DNA of 10,133 nucleotides from Deltaproteobacteria bacterium (GTDB lineage: Bacteria > Desulfobacterota_B > Binatia > UBA9968), in the NCBI GenBank assembly GCA_030620935.1, contig JAUXIP010000044.1, forward strand, positions 1 through 10,133, given 5' to 3'. How positions within the stretch are numbered: the first letter of the stretch is position 1; the number at the start of each line of letters is the position of its first letter. The translations under genes and the position numbers were made by a program. Below the pieces are notes generated by a model. The model searched no databases. It was given only the letters and a program-made list of their open reading frames with translations, and had not been told where the DNA came from. This document shows positions 1 to 5,579 of this stretch, one piece after another.

Positions 1-70
1 ATCGGGGAAAAAAGTGCGTCGAACCATTCAGGTTCCTCAGCGGCTTGTGAATATCGTTTTGGAGGGATAA
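1..70 (+). CDS. leuS: Leucyl-tRNA synthetase, C-terminal end (partial)
   Basis: The window opens inside a reading frame whose first full codon is at position 2 and which ends at a TAA (68-70). The 22 visible residues include VRRTIQVPQRLVNIV. This matches the C-terminal beta-hairpin tail of bacterial LeuRS, where a K/R-K-x-I/V-x-VPxKLVNIV pattern closes the tRNA-binding C-terminal domain. LeuRS charges tRNA-Leu in the cytoplasm. The stop lies 2 bases before the lptE start, and the GGAGG for lptE (61-65) sits inside the last leuS codons, so the two are probably co-transcribed and translationally coupled. leuS followed by lptE is a common order in proteobacteria, which supports the call. The fragment is short, so the assignment rests on the tail motif plus context. 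Confidence 0.75.
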   Translation, partial: SGKKVRRTIQVPQRLVNIVLEG

Positions 71-72
71 CT

Positions 73-732
73 ATGCAGGATATGAGTTTCGAGTTTCGAG
101 TTCCAAGTTCCAAGTTGAAAACCAGAAACCAGAAACTGGGAACCAAAAACTATCTTGCAGTGCTCGGCCTACTTGTTTTGGTTGCTTTCGCGGGATGCGG
201 CTACCATTTTTCAGGAGGGGGGGAAGGAATCCCCGGAGATATTCGCAAGGTTTTTCTTCAAGGCTTGGTCAACCGAAGTCGGGATGTCGGCATTGAACAG
301 GAGATCGCTTCAGCCCTTAGGAGTGAGTTTCACCAACGGGGACGGCTGCAGGTCGTTGACCGCATGGATCAAGCGGATGCCGTGCTGAGCGGCGTGGTCC
401 GCTCGGTCGATCATCATGCCGTGTCGGTTAATCGCCACGATGAAGTGCTTCAATATGAGGTGACACTTATAGCTGATATGACTCTCAGGCGGCGGACTCC
501 TGACGAGATTCTATGGCAAATCCGAAAGAACAAGGTCGTTGAGCTGTATGCCGGCTCTAGGGCGGCGGTGGTGACGACTTCCTCCGAATTTAAGACCGGG
601 ACACTTAATTCGGAGGATGTCCGCCGCTTATCCGATATTCACCTTACGGAAACCCTCAGCCGTCAGGCCAGAGAGAAATTGGTGACAAGGTTCGCTCGCG
701 AGCTACATCAGAGGCTCATGGAGACATTCTGA
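73..732 (+). CDS. lptE: LPS-assembly lipoprotein LptE
   Basis: LptE is the outer-membrane lipoprotein that plugs the LptD barrel and delivers LPS to the cell surface. The 219-aa product has a hydrophobic signal segment at about residues 28-41 ending in a lipobox FAGC with the lipidated Cys at 42. GYHF follows directly, the usual opening of mature LptE. The remainder has the family pattern: a variable alpha/beta domain with a DADAVLSG-like strand (here QADAVLSGVV, about 100-109), then EVTLIADMTLRR and a C-terminal helix ending ARELHQRLMETF. The ATG at 73 is chosen because GGAGG at 61-65 lies 7 bases upstream. Oddly, residues 5-26 are encoded by a heptamer-type repeat (84-150), giving an unusually long N-region whose Lys/Arg residues (K14, K16, R18, K21, K25) supply the positive charge. 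Context after leuS agrees. Function is inferred from family; the lipobox Phe at -3 is tolerated but not typical. Confidence 0.85.
   Translation: MQDMSFEFRVPSSKLKTRNQKLGTKNYLAVLGLLVLVAFAGCGYHFSGGGEGIPGDIRKVFLQGLVNRSRDVGIEQEIASALRSEFHQRGRLQVVDRMDQADAVLSGVVRSVDHHAVSVNRHDEVLQYEVTLIADMTLRRRTPDEILWQIRKNKVVELYAGSRAAVVTTSSEFKTGTLNSEDVRRLSDIHLTETLSRQAREKLVTRFARELHQRLMETF
84..150. repeat. Imperfect heptamer array with inverted halves, inside lptE
   Basis: This stretch reads as consecutive 7-base units: GAGTTTC, GAGTTTC, GAGTTCC, AAGTTCC, AAGTTGA, then AAACCAG, AAACCAG, AAACTGG, GAACCAA. The second half, reverse-complemented, gives units of the GTTTCTG/GTTCCCA kind, so the two halves are a degenerate inverted repeat that could fold back on itself. 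The array lies in frame within the 5' end of lptE and encodes its N-terminal charged tail. A similar GGTTCAA-type heptamer palindrome occurs at 6622-6693. I have the impression that such arrays are dispersed in deltaproteobacterial genomes, but cannot verify that here. Confidence 0.65.
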
Positions 733-753
733 GATTGACAATTTTCAGTTAAA

Positions 754-1026
754 TTAGGTGCCGGCGGCTATGCGGCTGACCGATCTTGCCAGGCGGGATA
801 ACCAGCGGGACGCGGTGTTGGGCTTAAGAATCCCTTTAGTGACGGCTTTCCCCAGGGCTCGGTTGACCTCCTTCAATTGGGCGGAGGCGCTTCCGTGATC
901 TTGAGTCTCGATTGCCCTTCGGGTCTTCTTGATCAAAGTCCTTATCGTAGATTTGATCGTCTGATTTGTTGCCCTTCTCTTTAAGCTCTGACGGTGTCTC
1001 TTGATGACCGATGGATGAACAGCCAA
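754..1026 (-). CDS. rpsT: 30S ribosomal protein S20
   Basis: S20 is a primary 16S rRNA-binding protein of the small subunit. The 90-aa product has the family length and composition: an N-terminal RHRQSLKRRATNQ segment, the KSTIRTLIKKTRRAIE helix, and the C-terminal ALGKAVTKGILKPNTASRWLSRLAR segment, which corresponds to the conserved D/A-x-x-x-x-KGI-x-x-N-x-A-x-R-x-x-SRL motif. The start is TTG at 1026-1024 (reverse strand), preceded 5 bases away by GGAGGT (1037-1032). Extension to an ATG is not needed. The gene is convergent to lptE (21 bases between stops) and divergent from murJ (59 bases between starts). E. coli rpsT also starts with UUG, where the weak start contributes to autoregulation, so similar control is possible here. 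No clear terminator is visible downstream. Confidence 0.95.
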   Translation of the reverse strand: MAVHPSVIKRHRQSLKRRATNQTIKSTIRTLIKKTRRAIETQDHGSASAQLKEVNRALGKAVTKGILKPNTASRWLSRLARSVSRIAAGT

Positions 1027-1085
1027 GGATTACCTCCTTCGTTTAATCCATTCTCTTTACCATCTGCCCCTTGAGGAGTCAACGC

Positions 1086-2126
1086 ATGGAAGAGATTGGA
1101 AGGATTACGAGAGCTGCGGGCGTGGTGAGTTTTTTTACGCTCCTCAGCCGGATCCTCGGGCTTTTGCGCGACATAGTGGTGGCTTACCTTTTTGGGGCTC
1201 AAGCGACGGCCGAAGCATTTCTTGTCGCTTTTCGTCTCCCCAATCTCTTGCGTCGTCTAACCGCAGAGGGTGCTCTAACGGCAGGTTTTATCCCAGTCTT
1301 TACAGATTACCTTACCCATAAGAGTAAAGATGAGGCGAGGAGGGTGGTTCAAATCATCTTTACCTTTGCCACCATGTCACTAGCAGCTCTGACCATTTTA
1401 GGAATTGTCTTTGCTGCGCCAATCATGCGTGTGTATGCACCGGGATTTTTGGCCTATCCGGCAAAATTTGACCTCACGGTTTCTCTTACCCGCTTGATGT
1501 TCCCTTATATCTTTTTTGTCAGCCTAGTAGCCCTTGCCATGGGGGTATTGAACTCATTGCGCCATTTCATGGCCCCTGCGTTGGCGCCGGTTCTCCTTAA
1601 TTTATCTATTATTGCCTGCGCGCTTTTTCTTTCACCTATGCTCAACGAACCTGTCACTGCCTTGGCTTATGGAGTCCTCCTGGGAGGTGTCGCTCAACTC
1701 CTTCTCCAAATTCCTTTTTTGGCTCGCTATGGGTTCTCCTTTGGCGTTGACTTTCATTTTAGACATCCCGCTCTGAAGCGCCTTCTCTTTCTTATGGCAC
1801 CGGCGGTTTTTGGGGCTGCGGTTTATCAAATCAATGTCTTCGTTAGCACCATGTTGGCCTCAATGCTCCCGGGAGGGAGTGTTCCCTACCTTTATTATGC
1901 GGATCGACTCCTGGAGTTTCCTGTAGGGATCTTTGCCATTGCCCTAGGGACGGCTGTACTGCCAAGCTATTCCTCTCTAGTGGCTAAAAAGAGAAATGGC
2001 AGAGCTGCGGGGGACCCTTTCTTATGCCCTTCGGCTTGTCAATTTTGTCTCTCTCCCTGCTGCCTTGGGACTGATGGTCGTGGCTGTTCCAGTATTTTCG
2101 CTTTTCTTCCAAAGGGGAGCTTTTGA
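1086..2126 (+). CDS. murJ: Lipid II flippase MurJ, N-terminal part (frameshifted)
   Basis: MurJ (MviN) is the inner-membrane MOP-superfamily flippase that moves lipid II to the periplasmic face for peptidoglycan synthesis. This frame carries transmembrane segments 1 to about 8, including the hallmark SRILGLLRDIVVAYLFG near the N-terminus, the RLPNLLRRLTAEGALTAGFIPVF loop and the EFPVGIFAIALGTAVLPSYS segment. The Arg of LLRD and the RLPN/LRR arginines match positions conserved in MurJ for substrate interaction. The ATG at 1086 is preferred over an upstream in-frame TTG (1071) because GAGGAG at 1073-1078 is well spaced for it. Homology stops at about codon 302, after VAKK. The last 45 codons (1992-2126) are out-of-frame sequence rich in Cys and Ser, unlike MurJ. 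The rest of the protein continues in another frame from about 1993, so this is one gene broken by an indel. Confidence 0.9.
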   Translation: MEEIGRITRAAGVVSFFTLLSRILGLLRDIVVAYLFGAQATAEAFLVAFRLPNLLRRLTAEGALTAGFIPVFTDYLTHKSKDEARRVVQIIFTFATMSLAALTILGIVFAAPIMRVYAPGFLAYPAKFDLTVSLTRLMFPYIFFVSLVALAMGVLNSLRHFMAPALAPVLLNLSIIACALFLSPMLNEPVTALAYGVLLGGVAQLLLQIPFLARYGFSFGVDFHFRHPALKRLLFLMAPAVFGAAVYQINVFVSTMLASMLPGGSVPYLYYADRLLEFPVGIFAIALGTAVLPSYSSLVAKKRNGRAAGDPFLCPSACQFCLSPCCLGTDGRGCSSIFAFLPKGSF

Positions 2127-2736
2127 TGCCGACACGACGCTCAAGACCGCTCAGGCCTTATTTTATTACTCGTTAGGTCTATGGGGAATATCCGGGATCA
2201 AGGTGACAGTGCCGGTATTCTACGCCATGAAGGATACCAGGACCCCAGTGTGGATCGCCTTGTGGTCATTTATACTCAACTTGCTCTTAAGCCTGGTCCT
2301 TATGGGAGCAGTGCATGTGAGTCCTGATGCCACCCTTCTTGGTCGTATGATTGGTGCGCTTTCCCAACATCTCGCAATCTTTTCCCTCGCCCATGGAGGG
2401 TTGGCCCTCGCCACTTCAATCTCCTCCACATTTAATTTTCTGGCCTTGATCCTGATTCTTCACCGACGTTTGGGCGGTTTGCCGTGGGGTGAATTTTTCT
2501 CCTCATTTGTCCGCAATTTCTTCAATGCCTTGCTCATGGCCCTTCCTCTCCTTTGGATTGTGGGGCAGGTGAACTGGATTGGACCGGAGAGAAACCTGCT
2601 CATAAATGGAATTGTCTTCTTAATGGTTCTTGGGCTGGGGATTTTCCTTTATGCTTTCCTAACTTTCCTTTGGCGCAGTCCAGAGTGGGAGATCGTACGA
2701 TCCTTAGGCAGAAAAATAAGGGGGAGGTCCTTTTAA
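1996..2736 (+). CDS. murJ: Lipid II flippase MurJ, C-terminal part (frameshifted)
   Basis: This 246-aa frame continues MurJ exactly where the upstream frame loses homology. It begins MAELRGTLSYALRLVNF, equivalent to the family's L-x-x-x-L-x-x-x-LRLVLF helix after LPSLS, and includes LPAALGLMV, FFQRGAFD (the conserved lFqRGaFd loop) and YSLGLWG. Several more membrane helices follow, ending in a basic tail. The true join is upstream of this ATG: removing one A from the A5 run at 1986-1990 gives V-A-K-R-E-M-A-E-L-R, a seamless MurJ sequence. The reconstructed protein is about 549 residues, somewhat longer than the usual 510-530. The ATG at 1996 has no Shine-Dalgarno of its own, so independent translation is unlikely. 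Confidence 0.88.
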   Translation: MAELRGTLSYALRLVNFVSLPAALGLMVVAVPVFSLFFQRGAFDADTTLKTAQALFYYSLGLWGISGIKVTVPVFYAMKDTRTPVWIALWSFILNLLLSLVLMGAVHVSPDATLLGRMIGALSQHLAIFSLAHGGLALATSISSTFNFLALILILHRRLGGLPWGEFFSSFVRNFFNALLMALPLLWIVGQVNWIGPERNLLINGIVFLMVLGLGIFLYAFLTFLWRSPEWEIVRSLGRKIRGRSF

Positions 2737-2868
2737 CAATTTTATTCTAAGTAGTTGTTCCTTAAATATTTTTGATGCCGATAGTTTGAGCAATCTGTTG
2801 GGAGGGGCTATTTTTCGCCTTGTCCCAGGCTCCCGTCCCGCCTTATCGACAACTTATGAACAATTTCT
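2737..2868. other. AT-rich spacer after murJ
   Basis: I see no gene, clear terminator or recognisable RNA here. It separates the murJ stop from the first 281-bp repeat copy. A short GGGGC...TTTTT stretch at about 2805-2815 lacks a convincing paired stem. Confidence 0.5.
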
Positions 2869-3149
2869 GGCATTGTTGGGAAGTTATGTGCCGGCTCTAA
2901 CGGGAAATGCGATACCGGAAGGGCTTCGCGCTCCCGCGCCTCTCGTCGCGGCCCTTCCGGCCCCGGCCGAACGGAAATCCTTCCGGAATTGCCTCGGCAG
3001 TGGTCACAAGTGGCCACCTTGCCTCGGTCAGTTCCGGCTTTCCTTCTCGGCCAGGGTTCGGCGGGCACCCCCGCTCCTACGGCGAGGTCGCGCTCAGTCT
3101 CCCGGCATCGCTGATTCTCTAGAGATTCACGTACTTTTTGAACAAACCC
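2869..3149. repeat. 281-bp dispersed non-coding repeat, copy 1
   Basis: The stretch from GGCATTGTTGGGAAGTT to GAACAAACCC is repeated in the same orientation at 3744-4024, a constant offset of 875 bases. By eye I count 17 substitutions (13 transitions, 4 transversions) and no indels, about 94 percent identity. The substitutions fall 7/5/5 over the three codon phases, so neither copy looks selected for coding, although long shadow frames run through both strands. An internal perfect inverted repeat (CCGGAAGGGC at 2915-2924 and GCCCTTCCGG at 2951-2960) and a GTGGYCAC-AA-GTGGCCAC motif near 3002-3018 give folding potential. The two ends share 7 of 10 bases as inverted repeats (GGCATTGTTG and GGGTTTGTTC), weak support for a MITE-like origin. 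Confidence 0.85.
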
Positions 3150-3258
3150 CAATTTTTTGTGAGTTTCTTTGTTTTCATCAAAGTTCCCATAGTCGTCCGT
3201 TGAGATTAGGCTTCGCAATGTTGTCAAAATTCGAGCGAAAGTGGTCGTTTGGCTACCC
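3150..3258. other. Gene-free region upstream of the lipoprotein promoter
   Basis: This lies between repeat copy 1 and the candidate promoter for the small lipoprotein gene. It is T-rich at first and has no coding sequence I can support. A TTGTCA at about 3220 could be a second -35 element, but no matching -10 is convincing. Confidence 0.4.
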
Positions 3259-3287
3259 TTGCAACTCCATTGGAGTTGTGCGATAAG
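3259..3287 (+). promoter_or_regulatory. Candidate sigma70 promoter with overlapping palindromic operator
   Basis: TTGCAA (3259-3264) and GATAAG (3282-3287) are each 4/6 matches to -35 and -10 boxes and are separated by 17 bases. Lying over the -35 and spacer is a perfect palindrome, CAACTCCA-T-TGGAGTTG (3262-3278). Its single-base centre makes it a better protein-binding dyad than an RNA hairpin. It sits about 64 bases upstream of the lipoprotein ATG, a reasonable 5'-UTR distance. The boxes are weak, so the promoter is tentative; the palindrome itself is plain in the sequence. The binding regulator is unknown. Confidence 0.35.
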
Positions 3288-3325
3288 ACATCTCAGTTTC
3301 GTTCGTTCTCCCAATAGAGTTATGA

Positions 3326-3335
3326 AAGGAGGTGA
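3326..3335 (+). promoter_or_regulatory. Near-perfect Shine-Dalgarno of the lipoprotein gene
   Basis: AAGGAGGTGA is fully complementary to the 3' end of 16S rRNA and stands 6 bases before the ATG at 3342. This is the strongest ribosome-binding site in the window. It fixes the start and suggests high translation, as expected for an abundant small lipoprotein. Confidence 0.85.
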
Positions 3336-3341
3336 ATAAGG

Positions 3342-3632
3342 ATGGGTAACAAAATCTTTTCAGTGGTTGGTGTGATACTCTTCAGTTTAACCTTAATCCT
3401 CGCTGGTTGTGGAAAGAAAGAGGAGGCAGCGGCGCCCGAAGCAGCAGCTCCTGAGGCAGCAGCTCCTGAAGCAGCAGCTCCTGAGGCAGCAGCTCCTGAA
3501 GCAGCAGCACCGGCGAATCCCTGCGCGCCTGCGAATCCATGTGCACCGGCGAATCCATGTGCACCGGCAAACCCATGTGCACCGGCGAATCCATGTGCAC
3601 CGGCGAATCCGTGTGCTCCTGCCGGGAAATAG
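3342..3632 (+). CDS. Small lipoprotein with EAAAP and ANPCAP tandem repeats
   Basis: The 96-aa product has a clear lipoprotein signal: MGNK, a hydrophobic stretch (about 5-20) and lipobox LAGC with the lipidated Cys at 23. The mature part is GKKE, six EAAAP units (residues 28-57), six ANPCAP units (58-93) and AGK. The six repeat cysteines (61, 67, 73, 79, 85, 91) are spaced exactly 6 residues apart. An extended, proline-rich Cys array exported to the periplasm or outer membrane could bind metals or be disulfide-linked; the Ala/Pro/Glu half may act as a spacer like those of Lpp-type or TonB-like proteins. I recognise no named family. Six synonymous-variant units per block (15-bp and 18-bp periods) point to expansion by slippage followed by drift with the peptide kept. 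The start is fixed by the strong Shine-Dalgarno; a terminator follows at 3701-3736. The gene stands alone between two direct copies of a 281-bp repeat. Confidence 0.85.
   Translation: MGNKIFSVVGVILFSLTLILAGCGKKEEAAAPEAAAPEAAAPEAAAPEAAAPEAAAPANPCAPANPCAPANPCAPANPCAPANPCAPANPCAPAGK
3423..3620 (+). repeat. Coding tandem repeats: 6 x 15 bp then 6 x 18 bp
   Basis: Six 15-bp units (3423-3512) encode EAAAP and alternate GAA/GAG at the Glu codon from unit to unit. They are followed directly by six 18-bp units (3513-3620) encoding ANPCAP. Differences between units are mostly at third positions and leave the peptide unchanged. The alternating GAA/GAG pattern suggests that a 30-bp double unit was the one duplicated. 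Such tracts are prone to length change by replication slippage. Confidence 0.9.
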
Positions 3633-3700
3633 CGAGCAGCATGCAAGGGAGCTGAAGGTCATTTAAGATTCAAGAGTCTTTTTCTATCACTAACAACCCG

Positions 3701-3736
3701 AAAAAGGGGGGAGGGCAAAGACCTTCTCCCCTTTTT
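3701..3736 (+). terminator. Rho-independent terminator after the lipoprotein gene
   Basis: AAAAAGGGGGGAGG and CCTTCTCCCCTTTTT form a G/C-rich stem with A-T ends around a short GCAAAGA-type loop, with a T-run immediately after the stem. It lies about 70 bases past the lipoprotein stop and just before repeat copy 2, so that gene is probably monocistronic. Confidence 0.8.
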
Positions 3737-3743
3737 ACTTTTG

Positions 3744-4024
3744 GGCATTGTTGGGAAGTTGCGTGCCGGCTCTAACGGGAAATGCGATGCCGGAAGGGCT
3801 TCGCGTTCCCGCGCCTCTCGTCGCGGCCCTTCCGGCCCCGGTCGAGCGGAAATCCTTCCGGAATTCCCTCGGCAGTGGCCACAAGTGGCCACCTTGCCTC
3901 GGTCAGTTCCGGCTTTCCTTCTCGGCCAGGGCTCAGTGGGCACCGCCGCTCCTACGGCAAGGTGGCGCTTAGTCTCCCGGCGTCGCTGATGCTCTAGAGA
4001 TTCACGTACTTTTTGAACAAACCC
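3744..4024. repeat. 281-bp dispersed non-coding repeat, copy 2
   Basis: This is the second direct copy of the element at 2869-3149, with 17 substitutions and no gaps. It keeps the internal inverted repeat CCGGAAGGGC/GCCCTTCCGG and the GTGGCCAC-AA-GTGGCCAC motif, which is more symmetric here than in copy 1. The longest identical blocks are 3880-3931 (52 bases) and the last 33 bases. Together the copies bracket the lipoprotein gene, so recombination between them would delete it. The flanking bases differ between copies, which places the element's ends near 3744 and 4024. Confidence 0.85.
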
Positions 4025-4141
4025 TACTTTTGGACGAATGTTTCTCGTTTCAATGATTCCGAAAGTTGTGTAAACTAAAAAAGTGCGCAGGCTGAAAGGG
4101 ACGGAAAAATCGAGGCCTTTATCCTAGAGCTGCGTGGGTAT
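4025..4141. other. Leader region of the tRNA-Leu gene
   Basis: No gene is visible. The region should contain the tRNA promoter; a TAAACT near 4072 is a possible -10 element, but I cannot pair it with a convincing -35. The similarity to copy 1's right flank fades within about 10 bases. Confidence 0.4.
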
Positions 4142-4233
4142 GCCCGGATGGTGGAATTTGGTAGACACACGGGACTTAAAATCCCGAGGATCCGGAAGGG
4201 TCCGTGCCGGTTCGATTCCGGCTCCGGGCACCA
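4142..4233 (+). tRNA. tRNA-Leu (anticodon UAA), CCA encoded
   Basis: Acceptor arms GCCCGGA (4142-4148) and TCCGGGC (4223-4229) pair perfectly and are followed by discriminator A and an encoded CCA (4231-4233). The anticodon stem CGGGA/TCCCG (4170-4174 and 4182-4186) encloses loop CTTAAAA with anticodon TAA at 4177-4179, which reads UUA/UUG. The D-loop has GG (GGTAGACAC) and the T arm has GTTCGATTC. A long variable arm between 4187 and about 4205 makes it a class II tRNA, as leucine tRNAs are. It strongly resembles bacterial tRNA-Leu(UAA) as I know it from E. coli. It lies between repeat copy 2 and the LOG-family gene. Confidence 0.97.
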
Positions 4234-4270
4234 ACACGTCCAACCAAGCAACTCGATTTCCTGCAAATAG

Positions 4271-5323
4271 ATGAGCGAAGCCGGAGAAAACCAGAGTCGA
4301 CGAACGAGGGTGACGCTGGCTACTTTAGAGCAAAGGCTTCCCGAGTGGTTTTCGCGCTATCGGGACTCCGCTAACGAAGATCTCATCGCAGAGCTGTTTC
4401 AGACGGTTGTTAAATTGGCCAGCGACGAGGCCAGTCGGGGAGACTTGAAAGTTCTCAATAGGGCTCTCAAGGAGCTTCGATATGCCTTTAAGGTCTTTGC
4501 CCGCTACCGTCGGGTGCGCAAGGTCAGTATCTTCGGTTCTACCCGCGTTCAAGAGGATGGCCCTTATTATCGGATGGCCATGGATATGGGCCGCCGGTTG
4601 GCTGAAGAGGAGTTCATGGTCATTACCGGGGCGGGCCCAGGAATCATGCAGGCGGGTCACGAAGGGGCGGGAAAGGAGAAAAGCTTTGGGGTGAATATCC
4701 AACTCCCTTTCGAACAAAAGCCGAATCGATTCATATGGCGGGATCCCAAGCTCATTACTTTCCATTTTTTCTTCACGCGCAAGCTGATGTTTGTTAAAGA
4801 GGCGGACGCCGTTGTCTTTTTTCCCGGGGGGTTCGGCACTCACGATGAGCTGATCGAGGCCCTTACTTTGGCGCAAACCGGCAAGAGTCAGGTAGTCCCC
4901 GTTCTTTTAGTGGATATCCCCGGTCAAGGATATTGGAGCCGATGGGAAGAGTTTGTACGGAGAGAAATGCTGAGGCGCGGGTATATTTCGGAGCAGGATT
5001 TAAGTCTTTTCAAGATTGTCGAGGATATCGAGACGGCGGTTCATGAAATTAAAACCTTTTACCGCCACTATCATTCTTACCGCTTTGTAAAACGGAACCT
5101 CGTCATTCGTCTGAACCATCCTCCCACGGCGGCCCTGATCGACGCGTTGAACCGGGATTATCGAGATATCTTGACGGAAGGCAAAGTCAGGCAGACAGGA
5201 CCTCTGGCCGATGAATCCGATGATCCGGATCATCTACATCTCCATAGGATTCTGGTGCCCTTCAATCGCATGGATTTTGGCCGTTTAAGGCAGATGATCG
5301 ATTTGATCAACCGGCAGAGTTAG
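4271..5323 (+). CDS. LOG-family (TIGR00730-like) nucleotide phosphoribohydrolase, long form
   Basis: LOG-family proteins release free base from nucleoside 5'-monophosphates; the plant enzymes make cytokinins, and bacterial PpnN-like members act on purine nucleotides. The core runs from RKVSIFGSTR (83-92) through GAGPGIMQAGHEGA (120-133) to the signature PGGFGTHDE (185-193) with the catalytic-type Glu, preceded by TRKLMFVKEADAVV. At 350 aa it is much longer than the usual 180-200-aa LOG proteins. An N-terminal helical segment of about 80 residues and a C-terminal region of about 90 residues (RNLVIRLNHPPTAAL... to the end) are added, in the manner of PpnN-type proteins but not clearly the same. 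The ATG at 4271 lacks an obvious Shine-Dalgarno; a GTG at 4310 is in frame but badly spaced from any. No flanking gene hints at the substrate. Old databases may label it lysine decarboxylase, which is incorrect for this fold. Confidence 0.85.
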   Translation: MSEAGENQSRRTRVTLATLEQRLPEWFSRYRDSANEDLIAELFQTVVKLASDEASRGDLKVLNRALKELRYAFKVFARYRRVRKVSIFGSTRVQEDGPYYRMAMDMGRRLAEEEFMVITGAGPGIMQAGHEGAGKEKSFGVNIQLPFEQKPNRFIWRDPKLITFHFFFTRKLMFVKEADAVVFFPGGFGTHDELIEALTLAQTGKSQVVPVLLVDIPGQGYWSRWEEFVRREMLRRGYISEQDLSLFKIVEDIETAVHEIKTFYRHYHSYRFVKRNLVIRLNHPPTAALIDALNRDYRDILTEGKVRQTGPLADESDDPDHLHLHRILVPFNRMDFGRLRQMIDLINRQS

Positions 5324-5434
5324 TAATGAGGTCCTTAGTATGTAGACATGTGATATCGCTGGCATCCCTCGGGCCAAGCCCTTCGGTTCGGCCGAGCTCA
5401 CCGCCGAGGCCCGAGCGCGGTCAAGGCTTCGACT

Positions 5435-5486
5435 GAGCTCCCCTCGGCCTGTCTTCGACCCTGAGGCTCAGACCCGAAGGGAGCTC
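5435..5486. repeat. Inverted repeat with GAGCTC arms
   Basis: GAGCTCCCCTCGG (5435-5447) and CCGAAGGGAGCTC (5474-5486) match at 12 of 13 bases as inverted arms around a 26-base loop that contains TTCGACC and CTGAGGCTCAG. It belongs to the same REP-like family as the hairpin at 5580-5612. No T-run follows, so it is not a standard terminator. Confidence 0.6.
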
Positions 5487-5579
5487 GGGACGAAGGCAGC
5501 CGAACGTCTAGGCCTGTGCCTTGTAGGCCACCACACCGTCCTCCCCAAGGGTGGCTAATCCAAAGGCTCGGGCCAGTGG

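Noticed and set aside
1980..1996. Programmed -1 ribosomal frameshift in murJ at T-AAA-AAG
   Set aside because: The downstream frame is reached by a +1 shift, not -1, and the heptamer does not fit the X-XXY-YYZ pattern.
2808..3314. 168-aa minus-strand frame through repeat copy 1, with a related frame at 3659-3943 in copy 2
   Set aside because: Both share a stretch only because the DNA repeats. Substitutions between copies show no codon-phase bias, the flanking parts are unrelated, and no ribosome-binding site is evident.
3423..3620. CRISPR-like array
   Set aside because: Units are directly adjacent with no spacers, encode a regular peptide and lie in frame in a lipoprotein gene.
3320..3666. 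Repeat-rich frames on both strands (GAHGFA-type, RRIHVH-type) over the lipoprotein gene
   Set aside because: They are other-frame readings of the same 15- and 18-bp tandem repeats. Only the 3342 frame has a lipobox and Shine-Dalgarno.
4142..4233. tRNA-Leu as an attachment site of an integrated element
   Set aside because: I see no integrase gene nearby and no duplicated tRNA 3' end within the window.
4075..4266. 63-aa minus-strand frame with an EPESNRHGPF-like stretch
   Set aside because: This is the usual antisense translation of a tRNA gene, here tRNA-Leu.
4325..4876. 183-aa minus-strand frame inside the LOG-family gene
   Set aside because: No domain or ribosome-binding site; the opposite strand encodes the intact PGGFGTHDE signature.
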